DNA of 64,000 nt, taken from the NCBI GenBank assembly GCA_963837635.1, contig CAWINY010000007.1, positions 372,001-436,000 on the forward strand. The letters run 5' to 3'. Made by a program: the position numbers and the translations under genes. Below, piece after piece: positions 1-8,798 of this stretch. The stretch is from CAWINY01 sp963837635 (GTDB taxonomy: Bacteria; Acidobacteriota; Terriglobia; Terriglobales; Acidobacteriaceae). The notes under the pieces were generated by a model that searched no databases, had not been told where the DNA came from, and was given only the letters and a program-made list of their open reading frames with translations. The stretch's first letter is position 1. Each line of letters starts with the position of its first letter.

Positions 1-150
1 TCGACCGAGTGTCTCCCCAGCCGAGCGCCCAAATGTTTGAGGATAATGCGATTCGGGCACGGGTTCTTGGTCACAGGGATAGCATCCAGCGAGCCAGTCG
101 GCACCCGTGGCTGGAAAAACAAGGGAAAAACCAACGCTCTTCACGTGCCG

Positions 151-1428
151 CTAGCGATATAAGTCCTCGCGCGTAAGGGGAAGCCCACATTGGCCCTGCG
201 TTGACTTGGAGAGGAGAGCCTGGAACACGTTGAGGCGGCCGCAGCGAAATGCATGGGCCGAGCCAGCCATGTAAATGCGCCAGATGCGGTAGGTCCGCTC
301 GTCGGCGATGCGACGTGCTTCCTCGGCATGGGTTTCCAGTCGCTGCACCCAGTGGTGGAGGGTTAGCGCGTAGTGCTCGCGCAGGCTTTCTACGTCCCTC
401 ACTTCGAAGCCGCTCATTTCCGCCGCTCGCAAACTGGTGCTGATCGGAACCATCTCGCCATCAGGAAACACATATCGCTCCATAAACGATGGTCCCTGTC
501 TGCGGTATGTCGCGGAGTAGGCGATCCCATGGTTTAGGAACAGGCCACCGGGTGGCAACAGGTTCCAAGCACGACTGAAGTACTCTGCCAGACGCGCTTC
601 ACCGACATGCTCAAACATACCGACACTGACAATCTTGTTGTACCGCGGAGTTGATTCCAGGTCGCGATAATCGCAGACTTCCACGCGGCATCGTTCACTC
701 AGGCCCGCTTGCTGAATGCGCTCCCGAGCCAGTTCCGCCTGCGGCACGCTGAGCGTTATGCCCACAGCCTCGACACCGTAATGCGCGGCGGCGTGGATCA
801 GCAGACCACCCCAACCGCAGCCGATATCCAGAAGGCGGTCGCCCTGGCGCAGCCGCAGCTTCTTGCAGATGTAGTCCAGCTTGCGCTGTTGAGCCGTATC
901 GAGGTCTTCCTCGGGCTTGGCGAAATACCCGCAGGAGTACACCATGCGCCGATCGAGCCAGATTGCGTAGAAGCTGGCCGGAAGATCATAGTGATAGCCG
1001 ATAGCCTGCCTGTCCCGCGACTTGGAATGGACCGCGCCGCGCAAGCTGACTGCCTGTGGCCCTGCACGTTGGCGGTTGTGCGAAGGCAGCATGTGTAGCA
1101 CGGCGGCCATCTGCAAGCGCTCATGAACCCCGCTTTGGCGGCTAAGCAGGTGGTCAGCCAAATCGAACGCAGCTTCGATGTCACCCTCGATGTCGAAGTC
1201 ATCGTAAATGTAGGCTTCTCCCAGCGTGAGTTCACTCGGGTCGAGAAAGATGGTGCGCAGCGCTTCTGGATCCTTGAGAACCAGGGTAAAGCGCGGCTGC
1301 TCTTCCATCCCCCAAGTAGTCCCGTCCCAGAGCCGAACCTGAAAGTCACGCCTGGGGTATGCAGTCAGCAGTCTCTCCAGCAGGGAGGCATCGAGTCGAT
1401 AAAGCAATGCGGACTTTGCGGCCACCAT
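151..1428 (-). CDS. cfa: Cyclopropane-fatty-acyl-phospholipid synthase
   Basis: A 425-residue SAM-dependent enzyme that would methylenate unsaturated acyl chains of membrane phospholipids, a modification linked to stationary-phase and acid or redox stress. The protein shows the methyltransferase motif I (LDIGCGWGGL), the downstream CDYRDL and SVGMFEHVG blocks, and the PPGGLFLNHGI strand typical of Cfa. The frame opens six codons earlier, but an AGGGA ribosome site sits just before the ATG at 1428, so I prefer that start. It is divergent from the hydrogenase operon. A perfect GTGA-N6-TCAC palindrome lies about 75 bp upstream, suggesting control by the FNR/CRP-type regulator. Family assignment is firm; regulation is inferred. 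Confidence 0.93.
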   Translation of the reverse strand: MVAAKSALLYRLDASLLERLLTAYPRRDFQVRLWDGTTWGMEEQPRFTLVLKDPEALRTIFLDPSELTLGEAYIYDDFDIEGDIEAAFDLADHLLSRQSGVHERLQMAAVLHMLPSHNRQRAGPQAVSLRGAVHSKSRDRQAIGYHYDLPASFYAIWLDRRMVYSCGYFAKPEEDLDTAQQRKLDYICKKLRLRQGDRLLDIGCGWGGLLIHAAAHYGVEAVGITLSVPQAELARERIQQAGLSERCRVEVCDYRDLESTPRYNKIVSVGMFEHVGEARLAEYFSRAWNLLPPGGLFLNHGIAYSATYRRQGPSFMERYVFPDGEMVPISTSLRAAEMSGFEVRDVESLREHYALTLHHWVQRLETHAEEARRIADERTYRIWRIYMAGSAHAFRCGRLNVFQALLSKSTQGQCGLPLTREDLYR

Positions 1429-1502
1429 GTTGGCGTCCCTCCGCATGAGCGTTGCCGCGCTCTTGGAAGTCCATTTTGTATACCACTGCCGTGTAGCTCG
1501 CT

Positions 1503-1516
1503 GTGATGCCGGTCAC
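1503..1516. promoter_or_regulatory. FNR/CRP-type palindrome GTGA-TGCCGG-TCAC
   Basis: Perfect GTGA-N6-TCAC dyad in the gap upstream of cfa (minus strand). Same architecture as about a dozen other intergenic sites in the window; likely operator of the FNR/CRP-family protein encoded at 39577-40359. Confidence 0.7.
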
Positions 1517-1612
1517 GGCTACCTGATTCAATCCTTGCGGAGGTCCAGGCGTGAGCCAGAGCGCGTGGCGGGCATAACTGCATCCTGCGACAGCGCTCGA
1601 ATGGTAATAGCG

Positions 1613-1680
1613 AGGTGTCCAATATTGTGGCCGGGCACCACCGAAACTCCTGGGAAGTTCTGTTCCGGCGCGGATCTTGG
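1613..1680 (+). repeat. Dispersed intergenic repeat, copy 1
   Basis: About 60 bases here match 15185-15250 closely: both have a G-rich start followed by TGTCCAAT, then GGGCACC, CCGAA and CTGGGAAGTT blocks. The first and second blocks can pair (GGTGTCC with GGGCACC) to form a hairpin. Both copies lie downstream of a GTGA-N6-TCAC site. A short frame starting GTG TCC AAT runs through it, and the matching frame in copy 2 starts ATG TCC AAT, but peptide similarity is weak (about 10 of 21). It may be a structured leader or a small ORF; function is unknown. Confidence 0.45.
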
Positions 1681-1812
1681 CGGTGGGTATTGCTGGTTTC
1701 GTTGTTGCTGATTCGCGGAGCGGGAATCGCTCACTCACCTTGCTCGGAAGCGTGCCAGCTATGTTACCCAAATCAGCCACAGAGGCTGCCAATAAGGTGC
1801 GCACATCACTCT

Positions 1813-1826
1813 GTGATGCCAATCAC
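1813..1826. promoter_or_regulatory. FNR/CRP-type palindrome GTGA-TGCCAA-TCAC upstream of hydrogenase operon
   Basis: Perfect dyad with flanking C/G pairs (CTGTGA...TCACAG), 115 bp upstream of the hydrogenase small-subunit ATG. Best candidate activator site for the hydrogenase operon. Confidence 0.75.
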
Positions 1827-1940
1827 AGCATTCCATACCGTTTTGCGGTCTCTTGTCCGTCAACATGTAGCGTGTAGTACTTGCTTCGGCGGGTACTACT
1901 TTGGTCCTTCTCCCGTAAGAGTTGAAGGAGGCTAAGTCCC

Positions 1941-3071
1941 ATGCTTTTTCCTGACGAGCCTCTCCTCCCCGCCCTGCAACGGCGTGGCATTTCCCGGCGA
2001 AAATTCCTGGAATTCTGCGGCCTCATGACCGCTACCCTGGCCTTGCCGACCCGCTACGTGGCGCAGGTGGCGCAAGCGCTGGGCCGGACCAGCAAGCCTG
2101 TGCTGGTGTGGCTGGAGTTCCAAGACTGTGCCGGCAACACCGAATCCATCTTGCGCTCCAGCCATCCGACGGTCGAGGAAGTCGTGCTTGAGCTGCTCTC
2201 CTGGGAGTACCACGAGACGGTGATGGCGGGCGCTGGCAAGCAGGCCGAGGCAGTCCTGGAGCGCGTGGTCAAGGAGCACAAGGGCCAGTACCTCGCCGTG
2301 GTGGAAGGCGCAATTCCGCTGAAGGACGACGGCGTGTACTGCTGTGTGGCGGGCCGCACCGCGCTCGATATCGCGCGCGAGGTTTGCGGCAATGCTGCGG
2401 CCACTATCGCCAGCGGGGCCTGCGCCTGGGATGGCGGCCTGGTGGGCGCCGCTCCCAACCCCACCGGTGCGGTGGGCATACAGGAAGCGGTCCCGGGGAT
2501 CACGGTAGTGAACCTCGGCGGGTGTCCGGCCAACCCGGTTAATACGGCAGCGGTGCTGGTGCACTATCTCACCTTTGGCGAACTGCCTCCGCTGGATTCC
2601 TACAACCGTCCTCTGTTCGCCTACGGCAGGATTATCCACGATCAATGCGAGCGTCGCGCGCACTATGATGCCGGGCGGTACGTAGAGGAATGGGGTGATG
2701 AGGGACATCGCCGCGGCTGGTGCCTGTACAAGATGGGCTGCAAGGGTCCGCAGGCCACCTTCAATTGTCCGGCGGTTCGTTGGAATGATGGCACCAGCTG
2801 GCCGGTGAAAGTTGGCCACGGCTGCGTGGCCTGTGCCTCCTACCGCTTCTGGGATACAAAATCGCCCTTCTACAAGCGCCTGCCGCAGGTCCCCGGCTTC
2901 GGAGTGGATACTACTGCCGGGAAGATTGGCCTGGGCATTGTCGCCGGTGTAGGCGCGGCCACTGTGGCGCACGGAATCACCAGCGCGCTCCGCGACCGCT
3001 TCAAGCCAGAGCCGAAAACGGGCGCCGAGAAGACCGAGGAAGGGCCGGGCGAAAGCACTAAGAAGGAGTAA
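1941..3071 (+). CDS. hyaA: [NiFe]-hydrogenase small subunit, Tat-exported, membrane-anchored
   Basis: A 376-residue electron-transfer subunit of a group 1 uptake hydrogenase. The N-terminus carries a twin-arginine signal (SRRKFLEFCG). Iron-sulfur ligand blocks follow: QDCAGNTES (proximal), GACAWDGG, GGCPANP, the H-x-x-C motif near residue 230, and the CLYKMGCKGP / NCP / GHGCVACAS blocks for the medial and distal clusters. The second proximal position, usually Cys in CxxC, is Asn here; I recall DCAGN in some other group 1 small subunits, so this may be a lineage trait. A hydrophobic glycine/alanine segment near the C-terminus would anchor it, followed by a charged tail. AAGGAGG precedes the ATG. 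It is 3 bp from the large subunit. Confidence 0.95.
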   Translation: MLFPDEPLLPALQRRGISRRKFLEFCGLMTATLALPTRYVAQVAQALGRTSKPVLVWLEFQDCAGNTESILRSSHPTVEEVVLELLSWEYHETVMAGAGKQAEAVLERVVKEHKGQYLAVVEGAIPLKDDGVYCCVAGRTALDIAREVCGNAAATIASGACAWDGGLVGAAPNPTGAVGIQEAVPGITVVNLGGCPANPVNTAAVLVHYLTFGELPPLDSYNRPLFAYGRIIHDQCERRAHYDAGRYVEEWGDEGHRRGWCLYKMGCKGPQATFNCPAVRWNDGTSWPVKVGHGCVACASYRFWDTKSPFYKRLPQVPGFGVDTTAGKIGLGIVAGVGAATVAHGITSALRDRFKPEPKTGAEKTEEGPGESTKKE

Positions 3072-4050
3072 GCCATGGCACGCATCGTGGTCGATCCTGT
3101 CACCCGCATCGAGGGACATCTTCGCATTGAGGCGCAGGTGGATGGGGGCAAAGTCAGCGACGCCTGGAGCTCCGGTACCATGTTCCGCGGAATCGAGCTG
3201 ATCCTGCGCGGCCGTGACCCACGGGAGGCCTGGTATTGGACACAGCGCATCTGCGGGGTCTGCACTACGGTGCATGCGCTCGCCTCAGTTCGCGCCGTGG
3301 AAGACGCGCTAAAAACGGAGATCCCTGACAATGCCCGCATCGTGCGCAACATCATCGCGGCGGTGCAGTACGTGCAGGACCACGTGATTCACTTCTACCA
3401 TCTGCACGCGCTAGATTGGGTGGATGTCACTTCGGCGTTGAAGGCTGATCCCGCCAAGACCGCGCAACTGGCACAATCCATCTCCGAGTGGCCGAAGTCC
3501 AGCGCGGTGTATTTTGCCGGCATCCAAAAGCGAGTCAAGGCGCTGGTGGACAGCGGCCAGTTGAGCCTGTTCGCCAGCGGGTACTGGGGGCATCCCGCGT
3601 ATCACCTGCCACCGGAAGCCAACCTGCTTGCGGTGGCCCACTATATCGAAGCGCTGCAGTTCCAGCGCGATGTCATTCGCATCCACGCCGTGCTGGGCGG
3701 CAAGAACCCGCATTTGCAGAGCTACCTGGTCGGCGGCATGTCCACCGCGATGGATATGAGTGAGCCGCAGGCGACTATCAACCCGGAGCGGCTCACATTC
3801 CTGGCGGAAGTTGCGCGCAATGCCCGCAGCTTCGTGGAACAGGTTTACATCCCCGATGTACTTGCGGTAGCCGGTTTTTACCGCGACTGGTTCGAGCGCG
3901 GCGAAGGCTTGGGCAACTTCATGTCCTATGGCGACTACCCGCTGGCCGGAATCAGGGATGTATCCCGCTTCTTCCTCCCGCGGGGGATCATCCTGGGCCG
4001 CGACCTCTCGAACGTTCATCCTGTGGATCCAGGCAAGGTGACGGAATACG

Positions 4051-5162
4051 TATTAATCAGTGCATAAGTAAGTAGACGTTGGTACGATGAGGCATGAAGC
4101 GCCGCGATGGCCGTTCCCTCGATCACAAGACGTTGGAAGAGATCCGAGTTCGTGCAGTCGAAAGGGTGCAGGCAGGCGAGAGCCCAGAGGTGGTGATTCA
4201 GACCCTGGGCTTTACTCGTAGCTGCATCTACACCTGGCTGGCACGATATCGCAGTGGGGGCTGGGGCGCCTTGAAAGCCCGAGCCCTGACGGGCCGGCCG
4301 ATGAAGGTCACGCCGGCACAGATGCGTTGGGTCTACAAGACGGTTACGGCGAAGAGTCCGCTCCAGTACCGGTTCGAGTTCGCGCTGTGGACCCGGGAGA
4401 TGATTCGAATCCTGTTGCAGGAGCAATTTCAGCTGCGATTGAGTTTGGTGAGTGTGGGACGGCTGCTCAAGCAACTTGGGCTGACCTGTCAGCGCCCATT
4501 GTTCCGTGCGATCGAGCAAGATCCGATTCGCGTGCAGCGATGGTTGCAGGAGCAGTATCCGGCGATTCGGGAACGGGCCCGACTGGCCGGGGCGGAGATC
4601 TATTTTGGCGACGAAGCCGGGGTCCGATCCGACGGTCATGCGGGGACGACGTGGGGCGTCAAGGGCAAGACCCCAATCGTGCGATGCACCGGCCAGCGCA
4701 GCTCCATGAATATGATATCGGCGGTGAGCGCACGCGGCGCCATGCGCTTTATGCTGACTAAGGGCAGGGTCAACGGACTTGTGTTTGTCGAGTTTCTCAA
4801 ACGGTTGATGCACAACGCTCCTCGTCCGATCTTTCTGATTCTCGACGGTGGCAGCTTTCATCGGGGTCGGCCGGTGAAAGAGTACGTGGCAAGTCTAGGC
4901 GGCAAGTTGCAGTTGTTCTTTCTACCACCGTACTCACCGGAGCTGAACCCGGACGAGCAGGTCTGGAACTACGTCAAGCACCACGGAGTTGCCAAAGCGG
5001 CGCTCAGCGGCGGGAGAGAACTGAAAAAGTACGTCAAAGCCCGCCTCCAATCGTTGCAGAGGCTGCCCTGGACCATTCGTATGTTCTTTCTGACGCCGGA
5101 TACTCAGTATGCGGCCTTCTGAATCGTCGGATTATGTCTACATACTTATGACCGGATTAATA
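4051..5162 (+). mobile_element. IS630-type insertion sequence inside hyaB
   Basis: The element occupies about 4053-5160 (1108 bp), flanked by TA at 4051-4052 and 5161-5162. Its ends are imperfect inverted repeats: TTAATCAG-xGCATAAGTA at the left matches the right end read in reverse (ATTAA, CATAAGTA and TAGAC blocks conserved). TA duplication is the hallmark of the IS630/Tc1-mariner group. It encodes one transposase in the same direction as hyaB. The clean TA boundaries and intact transposase suggest a recent insertion. Confidence 0.93.
4094..5122 (+). CDS. IS630 family transposase
   Basis: A 342-residue DDE transposase. The N-terminus is a helix-turn-helix of the homeodomain-like type (LGFTRSCIYTWLARYRSGGW, about residues 36-55), followed by a winged-helix region (RWVYK...). 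The catalytic core shows YFGDEAGVRSD (first Asp), LILDGGSFHRG (second Asp) and LPPYSPELNPDEQVWN (Glu region), all in the order expected for IS630. The length is complete and no frameshift is seen, so the element may be active. It interrupts the hydrogenase large-subunit gene. Confidence 0.95.
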   Translation: MKRRDGRSLDHKTLEEIRVRAVERVQAGESPEVVIQTLGFTRSCIYTWLARYRSGGWGALKARALTGRPMKVTPAQMRWVYKTVTAKSPLQYRFEFALWTREMIRILLQEQFQLRLSLVSVGRLLKQLGLTCQRPLFRAIEQDPIRVQRWLQEQYPAIRERARLAGAEIYFGDEAGVRSDGHAGTTWGVKGKTPIVRCTGQRSSMNMISAVSARGAMRFMLTKGRVNGLVFVEFLKRLMHNAPRPIFLILDGGSFHRGRPVKEYVASLGGKLQLFFLPPYSPELNPDEQVWNYVKHHGVAKAALSGGRELKKYVKARLQSLQRLPWTIRMFFLTPDTQYAAF

Positions 5163-5904
5163 ACTCACTCTTGGTACCAGTATGCTGGCGGCGACAATGT
5201 GGCCAAACATCCGTTTGAGGGCGAGACCAGCCCGAGGTACACCGGCCCCAAGCCGCCGTACCAGTTGCTGGAGGTGGACCAGAAATACTCGTGGCTGAAA
5301 GCGCCGCGGTATGACGATAGGCCCATGGAGGTCGGACCGCTGGCGCGCATGTTGGTGGCGTACGCCTCGGGCCATCCGGACGTCAAGCAGCTCGTCGACG
5401 GGTTGCTGGCAAAGTTGAATGCTCCGCCCACGGCGCTCTTCTCCACCCTGGGAAGGATCGCGGCCCGCGCCGTCGAAACGCAGTTGATGGTACGCAAGGC
5501 CGGCGAATGGATCGACGAACTTGGCCGGAACCTGGAACGTGGTCAGGTCCGCATTCACAACGGCGAGCGCTGGGATCCGGACACGTGGCCTCAAAACGCG
5601 CGCGGCTTCGGATTCCACGAAGCCCCGCGAGGCGCGCTTGGGCACTGGGTGGAAATCGAGAACAAAGCGATCAAGCAATATCAGTGTGTGGTGCCGTCCA
5701 CCTGGAATGCCGGCCCGCGCGACGGCAAGGGCCAACGCGGCGCCTATGAAGCGGCGCTGCTGAACACACCGATTGCCGACCCCGACCGCCCGCTGGAGAT
5801 CCTCCGTACCGTGCATTCCTTTGACCCCTGCTTGGCCTGCGCGGTGCACGTGGTGGATGCTCTCGGGAAACGGTACGGCGCCAAGGTGGCGTGACGGAGG
5901 CGTT

Positions 5905-6708
5905 ATGGTCCAGGCGCACAAGCGGCATTGGGCCGAGGTCAACCGGCCGGTCACGGGTGTGAACCAGGTCCGGGTTTACGTCTGGGAACTGCCGGTACGA
6001 GTGTCTCACTGGGTGGCCGTGATCTGCATCGGCGTGCTGGCGGTCACCGGGTCGTACATTCACGATCCCCTAATCATCTCGCGCGGCGATTCCGCCTACC
6101 TGATGGCGACCATGCGCTTTATTCATCTGATTGCGGGATTCGTCTTCATTGCCGCGTTCATGCTGCGCGCTTACTGGTTCTTCAAGGGGAACAGTTGGGC
6201 ACACTGGACCTCCTTTGTGCCAGTGCGCCGCCGCCGGTGGCGCGGCATGGGGAAAATGGTGAAGTATTACAGCTTTCTGAGCATGGAGCTACAGCATTAC
6301 GTCGGCCATAATGCCCTGGCCGGCGTGGCCTACACCTTTGTGTTTGCCATGATGCTGCTGGAAATCCTGAGCGGCCTGGCTCTATACGACCAGATACTCG
6401 GTAATCACGGGCTGCACCTGCTGGTGGGCTGGCTGCCCCGGCTGATCGACATCCAGATCTTGCGCTTGATGCACTACCTCATCATGTGGCTGTTGCTCGT
6501 CTTTGCCATTCACCATGTGTACAGCGCGGTCCTGGTGTCTTGGGAAGAGCGCAACGGCCTGATTGAAAGCATTTTCACCGGCTACAAGTTCGTGCCGGAA
6601 GACGAACTCGCAGAAGATGCCGTGGTGAACACGGGCACGGGCAAAGACGGATCGCGCAGCCCACGGCCTGGCAAGGCGGAAGACGCGATCCAATCCAGCC
6701 GAATATGA
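5905..6708 (+). CDS. hyaC: Ni/Fe-hydrogenase b-type cytochrome subunit
   Basis: A 267-residue diheme membrane cytochrome that passes electrons from the hydrogenase small subunit to the quinone pool. The start RVYVWELPVRVSHW matches the HyaC/HupC family. Four hydrophobic segments with histidines follow (VSHWVAV, IHLIAGFVF, GHNALAGVAYTF, MHYLIMWLLLVFAIHHVYSAVLV). The ATG at 5905 is preceded by GGAGG. It lies 10 bp after the large-subunit stop and overlaps the protease gene by 4 bp, a tight operon. The IS630 insertion upstream may be polar on it. Confidence 0.94.
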   Translation: MVQAHKRHWAEVNRPVTGVNQVRVYVWELPVRVSHWVAVICIGVLAVTGSYIHDPLIISRGDSAYLMATMRFIHLIAGFVFIAAFMLRAYWFFKGNSWAHWTSFVPVRRRRWRGMGKMVKYYSFLSMELQHYVGHNALAGVAYTFVFAMMLLEILSGLALYDQILGNHGLHLLVGWLPRLIDIQILRLMHYLIMWLLLVFAIHHVYSAVLVSWEERNGLIESIFTGYKFVPEDELAEDAVVNTGTGKDGSRSPRPGKAEDAIQSSRI

Positions 6709-7181
6709 ATTCTCAGCCCCAACGCGTGGTGGTACTTGGCATCGGCAATCTGCTGTGCTCGGACGATGGGGTTGGGGTGGTCGCGGTGCGGGAATTACGC
6801 TCAGCCCCGCGTCTTCCGCCACAAGTGGAATTGATCGACGGCGGCACGCTCGGTCTGGAGTTGATGCATGTCGTTGCCGGAGCCACGCACCTGCTCGTCT
6901 TGGATGCCGTCGATGCCGGGCGCTCGCCTGGCACGGTGTTCTGCCTGGATTCCGGCGCGCTGAGTGCTGTTGCCGGCGGCGACACTGTCCATCAGCTCGG
7001 CGTGGCCGATCTCATCTCGGCCCTGCGCCTGCTTGATGAGGCACCCGAGCACCTCTCAATCGTAGCTGTCCAGCCCGCCAATGTGTGCGTGGGGACGGCT
7101 CTCTCCCCGGAAGTGCAGGCTGCTATGGCAGCGCTGCTCGGCACCGCTATCCAGCAGCTGGATGCCTGGTCTCGCGAATGA
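6705..7181 (+). CDS. hyaD: Hydrogenase maturation endopeptidase
   Basis: A 158-residue protease of the HybD/HyaD/HycI family that trims the C-terminal peptide of the large subunit after nickel insertion. The N-terminal GIGNLLCSDDGVG block, the DAVDAG loop and HQLGVADLI (His) are the nickel-binding and substrate regions. The ATG overlaps the cytochrome stop (ATGA arrangement). It is the only maturation gene here; hypA-F must lie elsewhere. A diverged fragment of a second hyaD-like gene is found at 32674-32740. Confidence 0.93.
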   Translation: MNSQPQRVVVLGIGNLLCSDDGVGVVAVRELRSAPRLPPQVELIDGGTLGLELMHVVAGATHLLVLDAVDAGRSPGTVFCLDSGALSAVAGGDTVHQLGVADLISALRLLDEAPEHLSIVAVQPANVCVGTALSPEVQAAMAALLGTAIQQLDAWSRE

Positions 7182-7647
7182 AGATAACTGACCGAGCACC
7201 GCACGTTGGCATAGCCACTACCACAACGACGAGGTTGTACACACATGGCAGGCCATGGCCGACGCGTACGAAATCGCCGAGCGCACACAAGGCTGAAGCG
7301 ACCGAGAAATGCACGGATCTCAACATGATCGCTTTTCTTCTCGATAACTCACACCCCATTCCCTGCATCTCTCGCTCCCGTATGAGGGAGACTGTTTCCA
7401 ACGGTGGTCGCCGGAGAGGCGACTCTATCGGGGCACGATATCGTGATGTTGCCGAACGTTCCCCCGCGCAGTACTATTCGTATCCGTTGTACCACAAGGG
7501 CAAGTGCCTTATGGACAATCAGTGCATAAGATCCATTCATCCGATTGTCGGTTTGGGGATCGCGGCGGAGAAGAACCTGCCCTACCTGATTTCCTGGAGC
7601 AGGTGCCGGAGGCCGCAGGCGAACGCTCAGTAAGGAGGGCGGATCCA
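7182..7647 (+). other. Gap between hydrogenase and cytochrome clusters
   Basis: About 465 bases without a convincing gene. A frame ending near 7294 (HYHNDEVVHTWQAMADAYEI) and one around 7470-7633 look protein-like but have no start, no ribosome site and no family I recognise, so they may be decayed remnants. A perfect 12-bp palindrome, CACGATATCGTG, is at 7434-7445. No GTGA-N6-TCAC site was seen. Confidence 0.35.
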
Positions 7648-8772
7648 ATGAGAACCCAACCTAGCCCCACTTGGCGAGAGATTTTCAAAACTGTGGTTCT
7701 GGCAGTGTTCCTGTTTCTGTCCGTCGGAATGGCCCGGGGCCAAAAGGTACCAGAATCAACGGAGGGCCCCTCGGTAGCACCCTCGTTCATCGTGGGAAAT
7801 CCCCAGGATTACGCTGGGATTGACCGATGCCGCTCCTGCCACAAAGCCGAATATCGAGAGTACTCGAAGACCGCTCACGCCAAGGTGAGCGTTCCCGGCA
7901 AGGAGTACATCTCGGGTTGCGAAGTCTGTCACGGACCGGGAAAGGCCCACTCCGACGCGGTCGAGGCCGCCGAAGGCGAGGAGGGCAAGACCCTGACGGC
8001 GCTGTCGGAGCATCCCATCTTCTCCTTCGCCGTGAACCAGAAGATTACGGCGTCTCTCCAGCAGTTCCCCATCTTTCACTTTCGTTCCAATTCCAAAGAG
8101 AACGCGGCCCACTGCTTGTTTTGCCACGTCAGCAGCAAGCGGCAGGAGTTTTTCGAACACTCGGCGCACGTGGCGCACGGCCTGTCGTGCGACCAGTGCC
8201 ACACCGCACACCTGGTGGCGGCGGTCAAAGACCAAAGCAAGGATGGCCTTAGCTATCCGCAAGGTTATTTCTACGCAGTTCCGCAGTTGCAGGATGAAGT
8301 CCGCTGGTTGCACAGCAGTCTGCTGAAGCAATCCGAGCCGGCGCTGTGTTTCGGCTGCCACACCAATGTTCAGGCGCAGTTTGCCTTGCCGGTCCATCAT
8401 CGCGTTCCCGAGGGCTTGGTCAAGTGCACCGACTGCCACAATCCCCACGGCACGCTGAATCGGGCCAGCCTGAATCGGCCGAGGTTTGAAACCTGCGTCA
8501 ACTGCCACGTAGAGAAGCGGGGTCCTTACGTCTTCGAACACGCCTCGGTCAAAGTGGAGGGTTGTACGGTTTGCCACACTCCGCACGGCACCACGAACCG
8601 GCACCTGCTGGTGCGGCGCGAAGGCCGCCAGCTCTGCTTGCAGTGTCACTCCGCATTTCACGGTCAAGCGGGCGTGCCCCACGGCAAGCTTGGTTTCCAA
8701 ACGAGCGGTGAGTGTACCCGCTGTCACGTGGCCATTCACGGTTCAAACCTTGATTCTACCTTGTTGCGATAA
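7648..8772 (+). CDS. DmsE/MtrA-type decaheme c-type cytochrome
   Basis: A 374-residue exported cytochrome with ten CxxCH heme motifs spread over the mature chain (the first CRSCH, the last CTRCH), the number expected of MtrA/DmsE/PioA proteins. An N-terminal hydrophobic signal (VVLAVFLFLSVGMARG) precedes it. The frame extends upstream, but TAAGGAGGG just before the ATG at 7648 fixes the start. It is followed after 26 bp by a PioB/MtrB-type barrel. In characterised systems this pair forms a porin-cytochrome conduit carrying electrons across the outer membrane. Direction of flow here (reduction of, or oxidation of, external substrates) cannot be told from sequence. Confidence 0.93.
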   Translation: MRTQPSPTWREIFKTVVLAVFLFLSVGMARGQKVPESTEGPSVAPSFIVGNPQDYAGIDRCRSCHKAEYREYSKTAHAKVSVPGKEYISGCEVCHGPGKAHSDAVEAAEGEEGKTLTALSEHPIFSFAVNQKITASLQQFPIFHFRSNSKENAAHCLFCHVSSKRQEFFEHSAHVAHGLSCDQCHTAHLVAAVKDQSKDGLSYPQGYFYAVPQLQDEVRWLHSSLLKQSEPALCFGCHTNVQAQFALPVHHRVPEGLVKCTDCHNPHGTLNRASLNRPRFETCVNCHVEKRGPYVFEHASVKVEGCTVCHTPHGTTNRHLLVRREGRQLCLQCHSAFHGQAGVPHGKLGFQTSGECTRCHVAIHGSNLDSTLLR

Positions 8773-8798
8773 GGGTTCCAGGGAGGGAGGTTCAATCC

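Larger units (their letters stand above)
3075..5894 (+). pseudogene. hyaB: [NiFe]-hydrogenase large subunit, interrupted by IS630-type element
   Basis: The catalytic subunit is present in two parts, 3075-4052 (326 codons) and 5163-5894 (243 codons). The N-terminal part holds the first nickel-ligand motif RICGVC. The C-terminal part holds the second, DPCLACAVH, followed by a 14-residue tail (VVDALGKRYGAKVA) that the maturation protease would remove. Joining the parts across one copy of the TA duplication gives EYV-THSWY in frame and a 569-residue protein, a normal length for the family. As it stands, translation ends eleven bases-worth of codons inside the element, so the enzyme should be inactive unless the element excises. 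No other lesion is visible. Confidence 0.92.

Noticed and set aside
1932..3275. 447-codon minus-strand frame across hyaA
   Set aside because: Antisense shadow in high-GC coding DNA; hyaA on the plus strand has all family motifs.
7434..7445. Perfect palindrome CACGATATCGTG as a regulator site
   Set aside because: Single occurrence, unlike the GTGA-N6-TCAC sites, and not placed near a start codon; a chance palindrome of this size is plausible.
7085..7633. Open frame of 182 codons between hyaD and the decaheme gene
   Set aside because: It overlaps hyaD out of frame, has no ribosome site and no recognisable domain; treated as non-coding or remnant.
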